Assembly (NCBI GenBank): GCA_023700245.1 | Contig: JAJPRE010000006.1 | Span: forward strand, 1 to 64,000 | DNA length: 64,000 bases | Source of the DNA: Candidatus Thalassarchaeaceae archaeon | GTDB taxonomy: Archaea; Thermoplasmatota; Poseidoniia; Poseidoniales; Thalassarchaeaceae | Direction of reading: 5' to 3' | Shown here: positions 16,061-25,770 of the stretch, piece after piece | Position numbering within the stretch: the first letter of the stretch is position 1 | Layout: every line of letters starts with the position of its first letter | Translations under genes and position numbers: made by a program | Notes under the pieces: model-generated | Told to the model about the DNA's origin: nothing | Databases searched by the model: none | What the model saw: the letters and a program-made list of their open reading frames with translations, nothing else

Positions 16061-17050
16061 ATGGCTACTAACGTTGACATGACCCAACTCTTACACGGCA
16101 CAGATCTCTTGAAGAGAGGCTTTGCTAAAATGCAAGAAGGAGGAGTAATAATGGATGTAGTTAATGCTGAACAAGCACAATTGGCAGAAGACTCTGGTGC
16201 AGTTGCGGTGATGGCACTCGAAAGAGTGCCGTCAGATATTCGCGCTGATGGAGGAGTTGCTAGAATGAGTCACCCTAAGATGATAATGGAAATAATTGAT
16301 ACCACAAGCATACCAGTTATGGCTAAATCAAGAATTGGTCACGAAGGAGAAGCCAGAATCTTGGAATCTCTAGGAGTGGACATGATAGACGAATCAGAGG
16401 TATTGACGCCTGCAGATCCTTTCTTCCATATACCCAAAAAGGAGTATAATGTACCATTTGTCTGTGGATGTACCAATTTAGGAGAAGCCGTTAGGAGAAT
16501 AGCCGAAGGTGCTGCAATGATTAGGACAAAGGGGGAAGCAGGGACTGGAAATGTTGTAAGTGCCATCCAACATTCACGGTTAGTCAGCAATGAAATTAAT
16601 GCATTATGTAATTCTACAGCCGATGAGGCAAATGACGCAGTAGATAAAATCATGGAAGGTTTTCAAAAATTAAAAGATGTTTCTGAATTTGACATAAATC
16701 CTAATATTACTCCTTTTGGAACAATGGAAGATTTAAGAAACGATGTGGTAGACGTTTTTAATGAAGTAATGAAACAAAAAAGATTGCCCGTTGTAACTTT
16801 TTCTGCAGGAGGTATCGCCACTCCAGCAGATGCAGCACTCTTAATGAAACATGGAATGGATGGAGTTTTTGTAGGGTCGGGCATTTTTAAGAGTAATAAT
16901 CCAAAAATGACAGCAGACGCAATTGTTCTAGCAACTCATCATTATCAAGATGCTAAGATAGTAGCAGAGGCTAGTGAAATGATGGGAGAGCCTATGCCAG
17001 GACTTGAAATTAGTAATTTAGAAACAAGATATCAAGATAGAGGATATTGA
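16061..17050 (+). CDS. pdxS: Pyridoxal 5'-phosphate synthase subunit PdxS
   Basis: This makes PLP from ribose-5-phosphate, glyceraldehyde-3-phosphate and ammonia. Characteristic blocks are [63 protein letters not shown] and the phosphate-binding [31 protein letters not shown]. The length (329) is slightly above the usual 290-300. The glutaminase partner PdxT is not in the window. It is convergent with the coiled-coil gene that follows immediately. Confidence 0.96.
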   Translation: MATNVDMTQLLHGTDLLKRGFAKMQEGGVIMDVVNAEQAQLAEDSGAVAVMALERVPSDIRADGGVARMSHPKMIMEIIDTTSIPVMAKSRIGHEGEARILESLGVDMIDESEVLTPADPFFHIPKKEYNVPFVCGCTNLGEAVRRIAEGAAMIRTKGEAGTGNVVSAIQHSRLVSNEINALCNSTADEANDAVDKIMEGFQKLKDVSEFDINPNITPFGTMEDLRNDVVDVFNEVMKQKRLPVVTFSAGGIATPADAALLMKHGMDGVFVGSGIFKSNNPKMTADAIVLATHHYQDAKIVAEASEMMGEPMPGLEISNLETRYQDRGY

Positions 17051-18043
17051 TTACTTCTTTCTTCCTCTAGAGGTTCCCAGTTTACGTGATTGTTTCTTAT
17101 TCTTTGACTTTGGAATATTATTTTCTATAAAATCACCACCCAAGGTACCTCCAAACGTCAAAGAACCCGTTTCCATTAGTTGTGCCGACAATGAGTTTGC
17201 TAAATCTTCATCCATATCAGGCGTTGTCAGTGATTCTCGAACTGATTTATTATGATTTTCTATAACTAATCTTCCTTCTTCAATTTCTGATTTCATCTCA
17301 TCTCTGATTTCATTAACCTTTTTTAATAATTCAACTATCGAAGCATGGACGTCATCAGCATTTTTTCTAGCTAAAACAAATGACTCATGTAGCCTATCAC
17401 CTTCTGCTTTCATAAAATCTCTTTCTTCAAACATAGGCTTTATTTCATCCCACACTTCATCAGCATGGCTATGAGCATCTATCATTAATTTGTGTTCTGA
17501 ATCTGCTTCTGCCTTAAGGAGTTGAATAGATCCTTCCATATCGCCCAAATCAATAGATAGTACATTAAAATCTTCTACTAAAGGAGACAATTCAGCTCTT
17601 TTAGATATCAGAACTTTTAATTTCTTTAGCAGAGAGTTTTCTTTCTTCAGCGTTATTGTACCATCAGTCATTATTTGCCTTTCAATTCTCTCAATTGCTC
17701 CGACAGTTTCGGATAATTGAATAATAACTGATTTAGTGCCCTTATTATCATCTTTTCTTCCCTTTTTCTTAGAAATTAATTCCCTTATTTGACTTTGAAT
17801 TTCGTCTCTTTTCATTTGGTGCCCTTTAGCTATTAATCTAATTTCTTTTTGTTGTTCCAGTAACTCTTTTATTTTATCTCTTAATTCTTTACTTTGTTCT
17901 TGAATTCCATTACGTGAGTCTGCGGCCCTTCTAGCGTTTTCGGAAAAATTATTACGTTGATCACGCATTCTTTTTAGTTTAGTTTCCATTGCATGGAGGC
18001 GGCTTCGGAGGTCATCTTCAGGCATCTCCGCTACATCATTCAT
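17051..18043 (-). CDS. Coiled-coil protein, COG1340-like (paralogue 1)
   Basis: Almost the whole 330 residues are predicted coiled coil by composition (heptad-like E/K/L/R/Q pattern). The centre carries the COG1340 signature ADEVWDEIKPMFEERD...HESFVLARKNADDVHASIVELLKKV (about residues 190-240). After the coil come a short acidic segment (DMDEDLANSLSAQLMETGSLTFGGTLGG) and a basic tail KNKKQSRKLGTSRGRKK. COG1340 proteins are widespread in archaea with no established function. It is the last gene of a minus-strand operon with a membrane protein, a DtxR regulator and a zinc-ribbon membrane protein; three further coiled-coil genes lie divergently upstream of that operon. Confidence 0.75.
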   Translation of the reverse strand: MNDVAEMPEDDLRSRLHAMETKLKRMRDQRNNFSENARRAADSRNGIQEQSKELRDKIKELLEQQKEIRLIAKGHQMKRDEIQSQIRELISKKKGRKDDNKGTKSVIIQLSETVGAIERIERQIMTDGTITLKKENSLLKKLKVLISKRAELSPLVEDFNVLSIDLGDMEGSIQLLKAEADSEHKLMIDAHSHADEVWDEIKPMFEERDFMKAEGDRLHESFVLARKNADDVHASIVELLKKVNEIRDEMKSEIEEGRLVIENHNKSVRESLTTPDMDEDLANSLSAQLMETGSLTFGGTLGGDFIENNIPKSKNKKQSRKLGTSRGRKK

Positions 18044-18078
18044 ATGGTCCGCGAGTAGTATTTACTTATTCAAGGAAA

Positions 18079-19716
18079 CTAAAGTCCGAGTAATGATAAA
18101 GCGAATGGAATGAGGGGAGAAAAGACAGCTACTGCGGCTCCAAACATAAATAAAGCACCAGTTGTAAGCCGTAATCTAGTAAAAATATCTGAACGAACCT
18201 GAACAGTCAAAACTCTACCTGAAATAAGATTTCCAGATGTGTCTTCTAATCGTACTGTAACAGTGGCTTCACCTGTCGAAGCTGGAATTAAACTCTGCCA
18301 TATTATTTTAGTAGAAAGTAGAAGGTCCGGGAGTGTATCTGCTACATTTCGAGATAATGGATTTGAAGATAGATTTTGAGGAGGAGCATTTAGACGATAA
18401 ACACATTCATTCGGCCTAAAATCGGGAGTTTGCACTCGTAAAATCAATTCTTTATTTTCTTCATTTTGATTTAATACATATGCAAAAAGATTGGCTTTTC
18501 CCAATGTTAAATTTTCCATATCAACATCAAACCAAATATCTTCGTCTTGAATGGAATTATTTTCATAATGCATACGTAATCTATCATGAAGTCTAAAAAA
18601 TGGTGCACATCGCTCTTCAGCATGTGTTAATAGCCTATTCCAAGTTTCTTCACCTAATTCAGGGTGGTTAAAAACTTGTTCTATGAAGTCTTCATCTACA
18701 ATTGTAATCAAAACATCTCTAAATTCATCATCCGTTATAATGCCTGATCTTCTTAAATGTAATAAATGAAGTAGATTTTCCTGTAAATCCGTTATAGTTT
18801 TCCCTTTACGTAATTTTGAAGATAAAGAATTGACGTAGCTTGAAACTTTTACCAAGAGTAAAGGATCTACATGCGACCTGATGACATCCGTAAATGGTCT
18901 TTTTAACAATGCAGGATGGATAGGAGTCGAGAATGCTTCGAGTAACCCCCATGGATTAACGGTATTGAATCGTGTGCGACTAGAAATCATGTAAACTCCA
19001 TGACCTGCAAGCAGTGAACCGGTTGAAAGTGCAATCATTATTGGTAATTCTGTTGAGTTATTAATTGAAAAATACATAGATATTGAAAGTAGAATAGTTG
19101 CAATAATCATTAGTGCAGTTGTCACTATTAATTGCCTAGATGATCCATCAATTATGGCTTTCATTTGTGCATAACCATGTGCACTGTTGAAAGTTATTCC
19201 TGAATTAGTTATTGCATCTGCTTCTAAAGTGAAAATTTGTCGAGTCACGTAAATTAATCTTAATAGAATTACCAATAATGAAATATCTGCAACCAATATC
19301 AATAATGATGCAAAATAAATTGATGTAGATATATCTAAACCAAGGTAAACATCCTGAACACTATTGGCCCACCAATCTGGATTTGAATTACCGAAAGATT
19401 GTGCTAGACCAAATAAAATTACTACAAAGAGGGGTAAGTAAAGGATTAATCTGGCACCTCCGCTGATGAGTAAATCATCTATTGCAGTCAAAATATTTTC
19501 TTGATTTTTAAATTTAGATTTTAAATCTAATACGTTATTTTCTTTGAAATCTTCATTTTTAATTACAATGTCTTGAATACTTAATTCTTCACTCGGTGCA
19601 GAAGCCATATCTTTTGGGAAGGATTCTAAAATAGATTTAGTTTCAATCGCATCAACTTCCCCTATTTCGGAACTACGACTTTCATCCTGAATCAATTTAA
19701 TCCCCTCCTTACTCAA
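18079..19716 (-). CDS. Polytopic membrane protein of the coiled-coil locus
   Basis: About 75 acidic N-terminal residues are followed by four membrane segments: about 80-107, 130-158, 195-217 and 225-245 (for example LILYLPLFVVILFGLAQSF and IYFASLLILVADISLLVILL). A cytosolic region of about 250 residues follows, including a helical DEFRDVLITIVDEDFIEQVFNHPELGEETW block and a C-terminal beta-rich stretch. The last membrane helix is LTTGALFMFGAAVAVFSPLIPFALSLLGL at 515-545. No known family is recognised. It overlaps the stop of the DtxR-type regulator by 8 bases. Confidence 0.7.
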   Translation of the reverse strand: MSKEGIKLIQDESRSSEIGEVDAIETKSILESFPKDMASAPSEELSIQDIVIKNEDFKENNVLDLKSKFKNQENILTAIDDLLISGGARLILYLPLFVVILFGLAQSFGNSNPDWWANSVQDVYLGLDISTSIYFASLLILVADISLLVILLRLIYVTRQIFTLEADAITNSGITFNSAHGYAQMKAIIDGSSRQLIVTTALMIIATILLSISMYFSINNSTELPIMIALSTGSLLAGHGVYMISSRTRFNTVNPWGLLEAFSTPIHPALLKRPFTDVIRSHVDPLLLVKVSSYVNSLSSKLRKGKTITDLQENLLHLLHLRRSGIITDDEFRDVLITIVDEDFIEQVFNHPELGEETWNRLLTHAEERCAPFFRLHDRLRMHYENNSIQDEDIWFDVDMENLTLGKANLFAYVLNQNEENKELILRVQTPDFRPNECVYRLNAPPQNLSSNPLSRNVADTLPDLLLSTKIIWQSLIPASTGEATVTVRLEDTSGNLISGRVLTVQVRSDIFTRLRLTTGALFMFGAAVAVFSPLIPFALSLLGL

Positions 19717-20440
19717 AATAACTTGAAACTCTTACAAGAATTTTATGAGATAATGAATTAGATATTTCCAATGTATCGTCATTAAATCGATAATTACCTT
19801 CAATATTTTTTATAATAGCACCATGTTTAATACCCATGCTCTCAAAAGTTTTTTTCTCACTATCATTCATTACGATTAATTCAATTTTTCCCATTGAATT
19901 TAGGGGAAGGCAATTTAATGGAAGAAGATTATTCATTATAGGCTCCATGTTTCTTTCTATTATAGGAATTTTAACGCCGGAAGGGGACATTTCTGGATAT
20001 CCCAGCATATTATCTAACGCGAGTTCAAGATCTTGATCGATTGCATGTTCTATTTTACAAGCAGCGGCATTTATATCTCCGGTAAACCCAATTACATCTA
20101 TAAGTAAAATTTCAATAAGAGATTCTCTTCTTTTAATTCTGGCTGCATTTACAAAACCTTCTGGAGTTAAGCGACACCCCCTATATGGCAAATAAGTCAA
20201 CAATTCACGTTTCGAAAGTCTAATCAACATTTCAGTAGTAGAAGCAGAACTAACTTTCATTATTCCTGCTAATTGAGAAGTTCTCACTATCTGATCAGGT
20301 TTTGCAGAATGTAATTCAAAAATCCTTTTAAGATACATTTCTTCAAATTCACTTAGTTGTATAATATTATTCAACTCCTTCTGTCGCCATAAATTCAGAC
20401 CTGCATGCTGGACAGCGTGCCCTGACTGGTCGTTTTCCAA
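19709..20440 (-). CDS. DtxR-family metal-dependent transcription regulator
   Basis: An N-terminal winged helix (EEMYLKRIFELHS...VRTSQLAGIMKVSSASTTEMLIRLSKRELLTYLPYRGCRLTPEGF) leads into the dimerisation/metal domain. That domain has the family pattern ACKIEHAIDQDLELALDNMLGYPEMSPSGVKIP. A C-terminal FeoA-like domain follows (KIELIVMNDSEKKTFESMGIKHGAII). The metal ligands correspond to the E/H of CKIEHAI. The open frame from 20440 overlaps the upstream gene by 74 bases. An alternative TTG start at 20374 (221 residues) overlaps only its stop and is more likely. It is embedded in the membrane/coiled-coil operon, so local autoregulation is likely. Confidence 0.85.
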   Translation of the reverse strand: MENDQSGHAVQHAGLNLWRQKELNNIIQLSEFEEMYLKRIFELHSAKPDQIVRTSQLAGIMKVSSASTTEMLIRLSKRELLTYLPYRGCRLTPEGFVNAARIKRRESLIEILLIDVIGFTGDINAAACKIEHAIDQDLELALDNMLGYPEMSPSGVKIPIIERNMEPIMNNLLPLNCLPLNSMGKIELIVMNDSEKKTFESMGIKHGAIIKNIEGNYRFNDDTLEISNSLSHKILVRVSSYFE

Positions 20441-21962
20441 GCGGTACCTTTAGTTTTTGGCTACAATCTGGACAATCCAACATATCCACAGTAGATGAAA
20501 CAACCGTTATATCATATTGAGTTTCTTGATTATCTTGTTTAACATTTGTAATATTATCTTCAGCACCTGCATTATCATCTTTAATATCAAAATTTGATAT
20601 ACAAGACGGGCATCTTACCATCCCAATATGATTAACCGGAATGTTTAATCTTTGTTCGCAAAGAGGGCATAAAATCTCTCTTTTATTTTTATTAGGAGAT
20701 ATTGTAGAATTCTTGGATTTTCTAGGAGGCCTAAAATTAGAGGCAGGATTGGTGCTTGGAGTCCTATTAGATACTGCACTAATTACGACTTTGCCAATTA
20801 AAACTGCAGATAAGCCAAATACTGATCCATAAAATAATGAATAATAATCAATAACATAAGAATCGGATTGTCCAGAAATCGAGGGCGTGACAAAAACCCA
20901 ATCTCCGCCAGAATAAGATTCAGAAATCCATATTATAGTAGTATTTACAAGTTGGACATAGTTCCAATTCTCAATATTTATTGTACCTGTATAACTACCT
21001 CCAGAAGATAATGGTGATAGGCGCTCTTCATGAATAATTGTTTGATCGGGCATTATAATTCTTACAATACCTGCTTCAGTGGCACTGTTACCGTTATTTA
21101 TTATTGTATATTCAAAAGATAAGTTTTCACCCAATGAAGGATTTTTTGGGTAATAATCATCAATATTTAAATCGATATCTGCAAATGGGATAATGACATC
21201 AAGCGACGTAGTATTTATTGAATTTTCAATTGAATTGAACCATGAAAGAGGAATGGCCTCTATTGCTAAGGTTGAGAAATCAGGATTACCAAGATTCACC
21301 GATAATAGCCTAAATCCATTGTCCATCACTAATTTTGATGAATATAGGATATCTTCAGGTTCCAATTCATTAAAGATATTTAATAAAATTGGCCTAGCTA
21401 CCCCATTTGAAAGATATAATGACAAATCTAATTTTAAAGATGAAGATAAATCCCATTCGTAAGAATCATATGAAAGAACTAATGATTGTGATTCCAATAT
21501 TTCAACATTGAATGAGCCATTAAGGCCGGGATCAATTCCGCCCATTGGGCTATAAACATACCACATGAATTCCACATTTCCAACAATTTCAGGTAAAAAA
21601 ATAGTAGAAAGTTCTTTACTTGAACCGGGCATAATTTTAATATCATCACCAAAAAATAAAATTTCATTGCTTACATCCTCAATTATCAAACGAACGGTAT
21701 CATTGTATTGACCTGAATTATGTATTAGTATTGATGCTACGCCAGAATCGCCTAAGTGTAAAGGCTCTCCTATGATAGTAATTTCATCAGATCCTGCGTT
21801 TGTAATATTATAAGAATCTACTTTAGATGCATTGAATGATTCTTTTGATAAATTTGAATATGAAATTGAATCTAATATAAAGTTATTAGAATGAATTAAA
21901 ATAAAGAATACTAGAGTTAAAATAGTTAATAAATTAACAAAGACCGTCTTATTACTCCCCAT
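20367..21962 (-). CDS. Surface protein with CARDB-like domains, one TM and two zinc ribbons
   Basis: A signal or anchor helix (LLTILTLVFFILIHS) precedes about 340 residues of beta-rich extracytoplasmic sequence with CARDB/DUF11-like strands (LSFEYTIINNGNSATEAGIVRI). A membrane helix (YSLFYGSVFGLSAVLIGKVVI) follows, then a cytosolic tail. The tail contains two CxxC zinc ribbons of the same type: CPLCEQRLNIPVNHIGMVRCPSC and CPDCSQKLKVPLG...CPAC. Such paired ribbons are common in Marine Group II-type membrane proteins (from memory, unsearched). It is the first gene of the minus-strand operon, 66 bases from the divergent coiled-coil genes. Confidence 0.75.
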   Translation of the reverse strand: MGSNKTVFVNLLTILTLVFFILIHSNNFILDSISYSNLSKESFNASKVDSYNITNAGSDEITIIGEPLHLGDSGVASILIHNSGQYNDTVRLIIEDVSNEILFFGDDIKIMPGSSKELSTIFLPEIVGNVEFMWYVYSPMGGIDPGLNGSFNVEILESQSLVLSYDSYEWDLSSSLKLDLSLYLSNGVARPILLNIFNELEPEDILYSSKLVMDNGFRLLSVNLGNPDFSTLAIEAIPLSWFNSIENSINTTSLDVIIPFADIDLNIDDYYPKNPSLGENLSFEYTIINNGNSATEAGIVRIIMPDQTIIHEERLSPLSSGGSYTGTINIENWNYVQLVNTTIIWISESYSGGDWVFVTPSISGQSDSYVIDYYSLFYGSVFGLSAVLIGKVVISAVSNRTPSTNPASNFRPPRKSKNSTISPNKNKREILCPLCEQRLNIPVNHIGMVRCPSCISNFDIKDDNAGAEDNITNVKQDNQETQYDITVVSSTVDMLDCPDCSQKLKVPLGKRPVRARCPACRSEFMATEGVE

Positions 21963-22028
21963 GTCTCGACCCTCTAAGTATGACCGTATGAATGAAACCC
22001 TTATTGGTTAACTCATAGAACCATTTTA

Positions 22029-22877
22029 ATGGTTAATTTAATTCGACGCACTATGGAAATAGGCGCTCTGCTGAATGTTACTCCTCAGGAAATCGCCGAA
22101 CAGTTACTAACAAGAAGAAAAGTATTAAGAGAACAATTACCAAATATCATAAAAACTCTGGATGGAGAATCAGAATCTTTATCGCCAAAAGTAACAAAAA
22201 TCAAGGAAAAAAACGACAAAAATAAAATTGAAATCTCGAAGTATAAGGAACTTAGAGACGGATTGCAATCAGAAGCTAGAGCCATTTTAGATGAAATTAA
22301 ATTAATTCAAGAAGAATTATCAATTTCGGGTAATATGATTAATTTAGATCCGAAATGGAAAAAGGAAAGGATGTGGGAAGAACTGCAGGATATTGAATTT
22401 AAAATTCAGACAATGGCATTAGATCAAAAATCTGAAAAAAAAATGATTGAAGCAAGGAAAAGAATCCTACAACAGAATGAAGAATGGTTGAAAGAAAGAA
22501 AAGTTTCTAATCCAAAAATGGCAATCTATATAGAAAAAAGAAAAAAGATGAATTCACTATATAAAGATGCAGATAAATCACATTTAGAAATGATTAAGCG
22601 CGTACAAAAAGGTGAACCCATACATGCAAAGTACATTTTATTAAAGGATGAATTTATAGATATCAATAGGCAAAAAGATAGAGCAAAGGAATTGTTCAAA
22701 AATTCAGATAGAGATGTTTTATTTTGGGAAAATATAATTTCTGAAGGACTGGATGACTTGTTACAATCTGCAAATAGTGTCAAAGAAGGTTCTCCATCAA
22801 CATTTGTATCAAAAAAGAAATCAATTAATAAAATTAAATTATCAAAGCCCATAATTAAGGAGGCAGAAGAGGAATGA
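22029..22877 (+). CDS. Coiled-coil protein (paralogue 2)
   Basis: This 282-residue, lysine- and glutamate-rich protein is almost entirely heptad-like coil (for example KEKNDKNKIEISKYKELRDGLQ). The HLEMIKRVQKGEPIHAKYILLKDEFIDINRQKDRA block echoes the HESFVLARKNAD region of the gene at 17051. It ends LDDLLQSANSVKEG plus a lysine-rich tail. No signal peptide or membrane segment is visible. It starts 66 bases from the divergent zinc-ribbon membrane protein and overlaps the next coiled-coil gene by four bases (ATGA), indicating translational coupling. Confidence 0.65.
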   Translation: MVNLIRRTMEIGALLNVTPQEIAEQLLTRRKVLREQLPNIIKTLDGESESLSPKVTKIKEKNDKNKIEISKYKELRDGLQSEARAILDEIKLIQEELSISGNMINLDPKWKKERMWEELQDIEFKIQTMALDQKSEKKMIEARKRILQQNEEWLKERKVSNPKMAIYIEKRKKMNSLYKDADKSHLEMIKRVQKGEPIHAKYILLKDEFIDINRQKDRAKELFKNSDRDVLFWENIISEGLDDLLQSANSVKEGSPSTFVSKKKSINKIKLSKPIIKEAEEE

Positions 22878-23845
22878 GTGAATTATCATCAAATGAAACT
22901 AGTGATGGAATAAAAGATATGGATTTATCTAATATAAAATCATTAAAGCAAGATTTAATTAATCAACTAGAAGTTGGTGAGCAGCAGTTTAGAGATTTAG
23001 TAGAAGATAGGAGAAATCAAATTGATATTGTGAAAACATTGAGAAATGCGGTAAAGGAAGTAGAATCAATGGATGATGGAAGAAGGGAATTATTAAAAGA
23101 ATTTCATGGATTTAGGAAGGCGGCGGAAATAGCTAAAGATTTAAGAGATAAAGTCAATAAATTAATTCCTCCTCCAAGTGACATATTAGAAAAATGGATA
23201 GTGAAATCTCATAATAGCCTAACTACATTACCTAATGACTTAACCGAACTGCCTACACTACCAAGGGAAAAGGATATTTTCAAACGTTTTTTCGAATTAC
23301 AAGTATGCATATTGAAGAAGAAAGAATCTGAAAATGCACATATAGAATATGTTAGCAATATTGAGAAGTTGAGAGAAGTATCTAAGAAATTAGATTTGCA
23401 CAGAGAAGAGAAAGAAAAGAACATATCAGAAATTGTTGATGATATTGGAGAGGGTGAAAATTCCGTCTCGAGAAAAGATGTTAGAAAAATTAGCAAAAAA
23501 ATTACTGGAATAGATAAGAAGTTGGATTCCCTTAAGGAGGAACGTACTCAAATACGGGATGAATTAAATAAAATAAAAATAATATTGAAACAAAGTAATA
23601 GTAAAGTTAGAAAAATTTCGATTAATGAAGTTAAAGAAAAAATAAAGGTAGGTAGCTCATTAGATGCATCTGAATTCGAAGCTTTGCTCCATGATGGAAA
23701 TCTGTCCGGAATTGGGTCAATTAATAATGATAAAAATATGAAGACAAATAAAAAACAAACTCAGAAAAGAAAAATGAGAAAGTTAGGATCTACGCAGAGG
23801 AAATCAAGGCGAGGCAATACTGCAGCACTTAGAGAAAATGATTGA
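22874..23845 (+). CDS. Coiled-coil protein (paralogue 3)
   Basis: This 323-residue coiled-coil protein has coils at about 20-110 and 150-240. It ends with the segment VGSSLDASEFEALLHDGNLSGIGS and a very basic tail (KKQTQKRKMRKLGSTQRKSRRGN). The acidic LLxxGxLS segment followed by a basic tail is the same plan as in the gene at 17051 (MDEDLANSLSAQLMETGSLTFGG then KKQSRKLGTSRGRKK), which supports common ancestry. The basic tail may bind nucleic acid or acidic membrane lipid (inference). It overlaps the preceding gene by four bases and is followed within 30-70 bases by paralogue 4. Confidence 0.65.
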   Translation: MSELSSNETSDGIKDMDLSNIKSLKQDLINQLEVGEQQFRDLVEDRRNQIDIVKTLRNAVKEVESMDDGRRELLKEFHGFRKAAEIAKDLRDKVNKLIPPPSDILEKWIVKSHNSLTTLPNDLTELPTLPREKDIFKRFFELQVCILKKKESENAHIEYVSNIEKLREVSKKLDLHREEKEKNISEIVDDIGEGENSVSRKDVRKISKKITGIDKKLDSLKEERTQIRDELNKIKIILKQSNSKVRKISINEVKEKIKVGSSLDASEFEALLHDGNLSGIGSINNDKNMKTNKKQTQKRKMRKLGSTQRKSRRGNTAALREND

Positions 23846-23916
23846 AATAAATAATCTAATTAGTATTAACTTATATGAGTTTACAAAGCCCGTTAAAACA
23901 TAGAAGGTGCAGTTCA

Positions 23917-24768
23917 ATGAATTATGCTGAGGTAGGTAAGATATTCACTCCCCTTTGCGATAGTATAAAAATAGAATTAAGCATAAATAAAGAACAAAGA
24001 GATGAATGGAACAATAGAGTAAGGAAACATCTCGATATGAGAAATGAAGTTAATGTACAAGTAAAGGAATTAATCACAGAAGTTCAAAAACAGAAGGTTT
24101 TGAGGGATGCTGCCAATATCAAGGTTAAAGATTTGAAAGAGTCAAGATTTGAAAAGTCAGAGAAATTAAAAACGATTAGAACTCAATTGAGAGAACTCAT
24201 AGAATTAGAAGGCGACCAACCAGATAAAAAGTCCGGCCCAGATCCTAGGAAATTAAAATCTGAAATGGAAAAGTTAGAGATGAGTTATGAGAGAGGGGCA
24301 TTTTCAGGAAAAAAGGAAAAAGAATTTTATAGCAGAATGAAGGAACTCTCTAGGCTATTAAAGGTATCAAAATCTCAAAGCAGAGAAGACGGTGTTGGAT
24401 CATTGAAAAGGCAACAGAGAGAAGCAAAATTTGCACAGGCCAGTGCCCATGAAGAAGTAGTCGTAGCAGTAAAAGATGCGCAAGAAGCTCATGATCTAAT
24501 GATGGAACTTTCTGAAGAAGTTGATAGACTTAGGGCAATTGCAAATAAATCACAAATGGAAGTGACTGTCTCCAAGAGAGAAGCAGATATAATGCATAAT
24601 AGATATGTAGTATCTTTGAGGTGCATACATTCAATGCAAGATATTTTAAATCAATTAAAATCAGATTCTGGAGATGAAGATAGAGTTGGAATTTCAGATT
24701 TGATGACCAGATTAATGTCCGGAGATACCTTATCAACTGACGAGTTAATGTCTTTGCAAAGAAATTAA
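23917..24768 (+). CDS. Coiled-coil protein, COG1340-like (paralogue 4)
   Basis: This 283-residue coil-forming protein has the COG1340-type segment AVKDAQEAHDLMMELSEEVDRLRAIANKSQ...ADIMHNRYVVSLRCIHSMQDIL near the C-terminus. It ends in ISDLMTRLMSGDTLSTDELMSLQRN, again the L-x-x-L-x-x-G-x-LS plan shared by the other paralogues but without a basic tail. I chose the ATG at 23917 (MNYAEVGKIFTPLCD); the frame is open to 23875 but the additional 14 residues look untranslated. It ends convergently with an unknown protein, with a few bases of overlap. Confidence 0.65.
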   Translation: MNYAEVGKIFTPLCDSIKIELSINKEQRDEWNNRVRKHLDMRNEVNVQVKELITEVQKQKVLRDAANIKVKDLKESRFEKSEKLKTIRTQLRELIELEGDQPDKKSGPDPRKLKSEMEKLEMSYERGAFSGKKEKEFYSRMKELSRLLKVSKSQSREDGVGSLKRQQREAKFAQASAHEEVVVAVKDAQEAHDLMMELSEEVDRLRAIANKSQMEVTVSKREADIMHNRYVVSLRCIHSMQDILNQLKSDSGDEDRVGISDLMTRLMSGDTLSTDELMSLQRN

Positions 24769-25727
24769 TTTAAAAATTTATATGTTTTACCATTTATTCC
24801 ATGTAAAATAGTTGGTATTGTAAGATTTAAAATCCAGGCAGAAATAAATATGTATTGAAAGTCAAGTTCAGCCTTGTCCGCATTAAATCGCCAATTTTGA
24901 AGCATCATACTTCTTGTCATCCCTCCGGATAATTTAGGTTTACCTTGTCTTTTTTCAGATAAAATATCTACTAATAAGTTTATTATTTGATTATCACCTT
25001 TCCATGCCATCCTATTTGGTTCCAATATCCTTAATGAAGGTATAAATTCCAGCTTATCGTTATCATCATATTCATATATTTTATTAGACCATGAATCTTC
25101 TATTATTTTCCAATTATGTTCTTCAAAATCACCATTTGAATTTTTAAGTTCGCCATTAATAAACCATATTTTACACTTTAATAAAACAGGAGTTATTCGT
25201 ACATCGGAAAATGAATTATCGTTAAGCCATTTCTTAATGTCTATAGTGGGCTTTAAAGCTACAGATTCGAATTCATTAAATATTTTATTTGAAGATTTGT
25301 CTATTTCATCACTTAAATTCTCATCATAACCATGAGTATCTGCAGGGATGATTATTCCTGATAAAACCGCCTTACCAATCCATTGGGCTAATTTATCAGG
25401 ACCCCAAATAATTACATTTTGTAATATTTCTAAATATTTTAATAATTCAGGTTTAAATCCTCTTTCAGATATTAATAAATGATTACCTGAAGGTGCGTCG
25501 ACACTCCATCTCTCAATTTCTGATTTATTTATACTAGTTATGCCATTAGATATATGCCAAATATATGTTGGACCAGTTGTTGATCTTGGTAAATCTGGAA
25601 ATGAATCAACCATCCCTATAATTTTTATATCTGTAATTTCATATATATTATCTAATCTTTTAAAATTAGGATAATGAGAGATAATAATCTTAGTAATTAT
25701 TGATTCCACGAGTGACCCAAGGGCCAA
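24765..25727 (-). CDS. Unknown cytosolic protein, last gene near the RNAP operon
   Basis: The 320-residue soluble protein has no recognised family. It has an alpha/beta N-terminal region (SLVESIITKIIISHYPNFKRL), a central acidic stretch, WxW-rich patches, and a C-terminal helical region GGMTRSMMLQNWRFNADKAELDFQYIF. The N-terminus has some nuclease-like pattern, but no catalytic signature is secure. It lies 44 bases downstream of rpl30e on the same strand, where archaea more often have nusA. It may be the last gene of the transcription operon. Confidence 0.5.
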   Translation of the reverse strand: MALGSLVESIITKIIISHYPNFKRLDNIYEITDIKIIGMVDSFPDLPRSTTGPTYIWHISNGITSINKSEIERWSVDAPSGNHLLISERGFKPELLKYLEILQNVIIWGPDKLAQWIGKAVLSGIIIPADTHGYDENLSDEIDKSSNKIFNEFESVALKPTIDIKKWLNDNSFSDVRITPVLLKCKIWFINGELKNSNGDFEEHNWKIIEDSWSNKIYEYDDNDKLEFIPSLRILEPNRMAWKGDNQIINLLVDILSEKRQGKPKLSGGMTRSMMLQNWRFNADKAELDFQYIFISAWILNLTIPTILHGINGKTYKFLN

Positions 25728-25770
25728 AAGAATATCAATAAACCGCTAATAATTACAGTAAGAGTTACAT

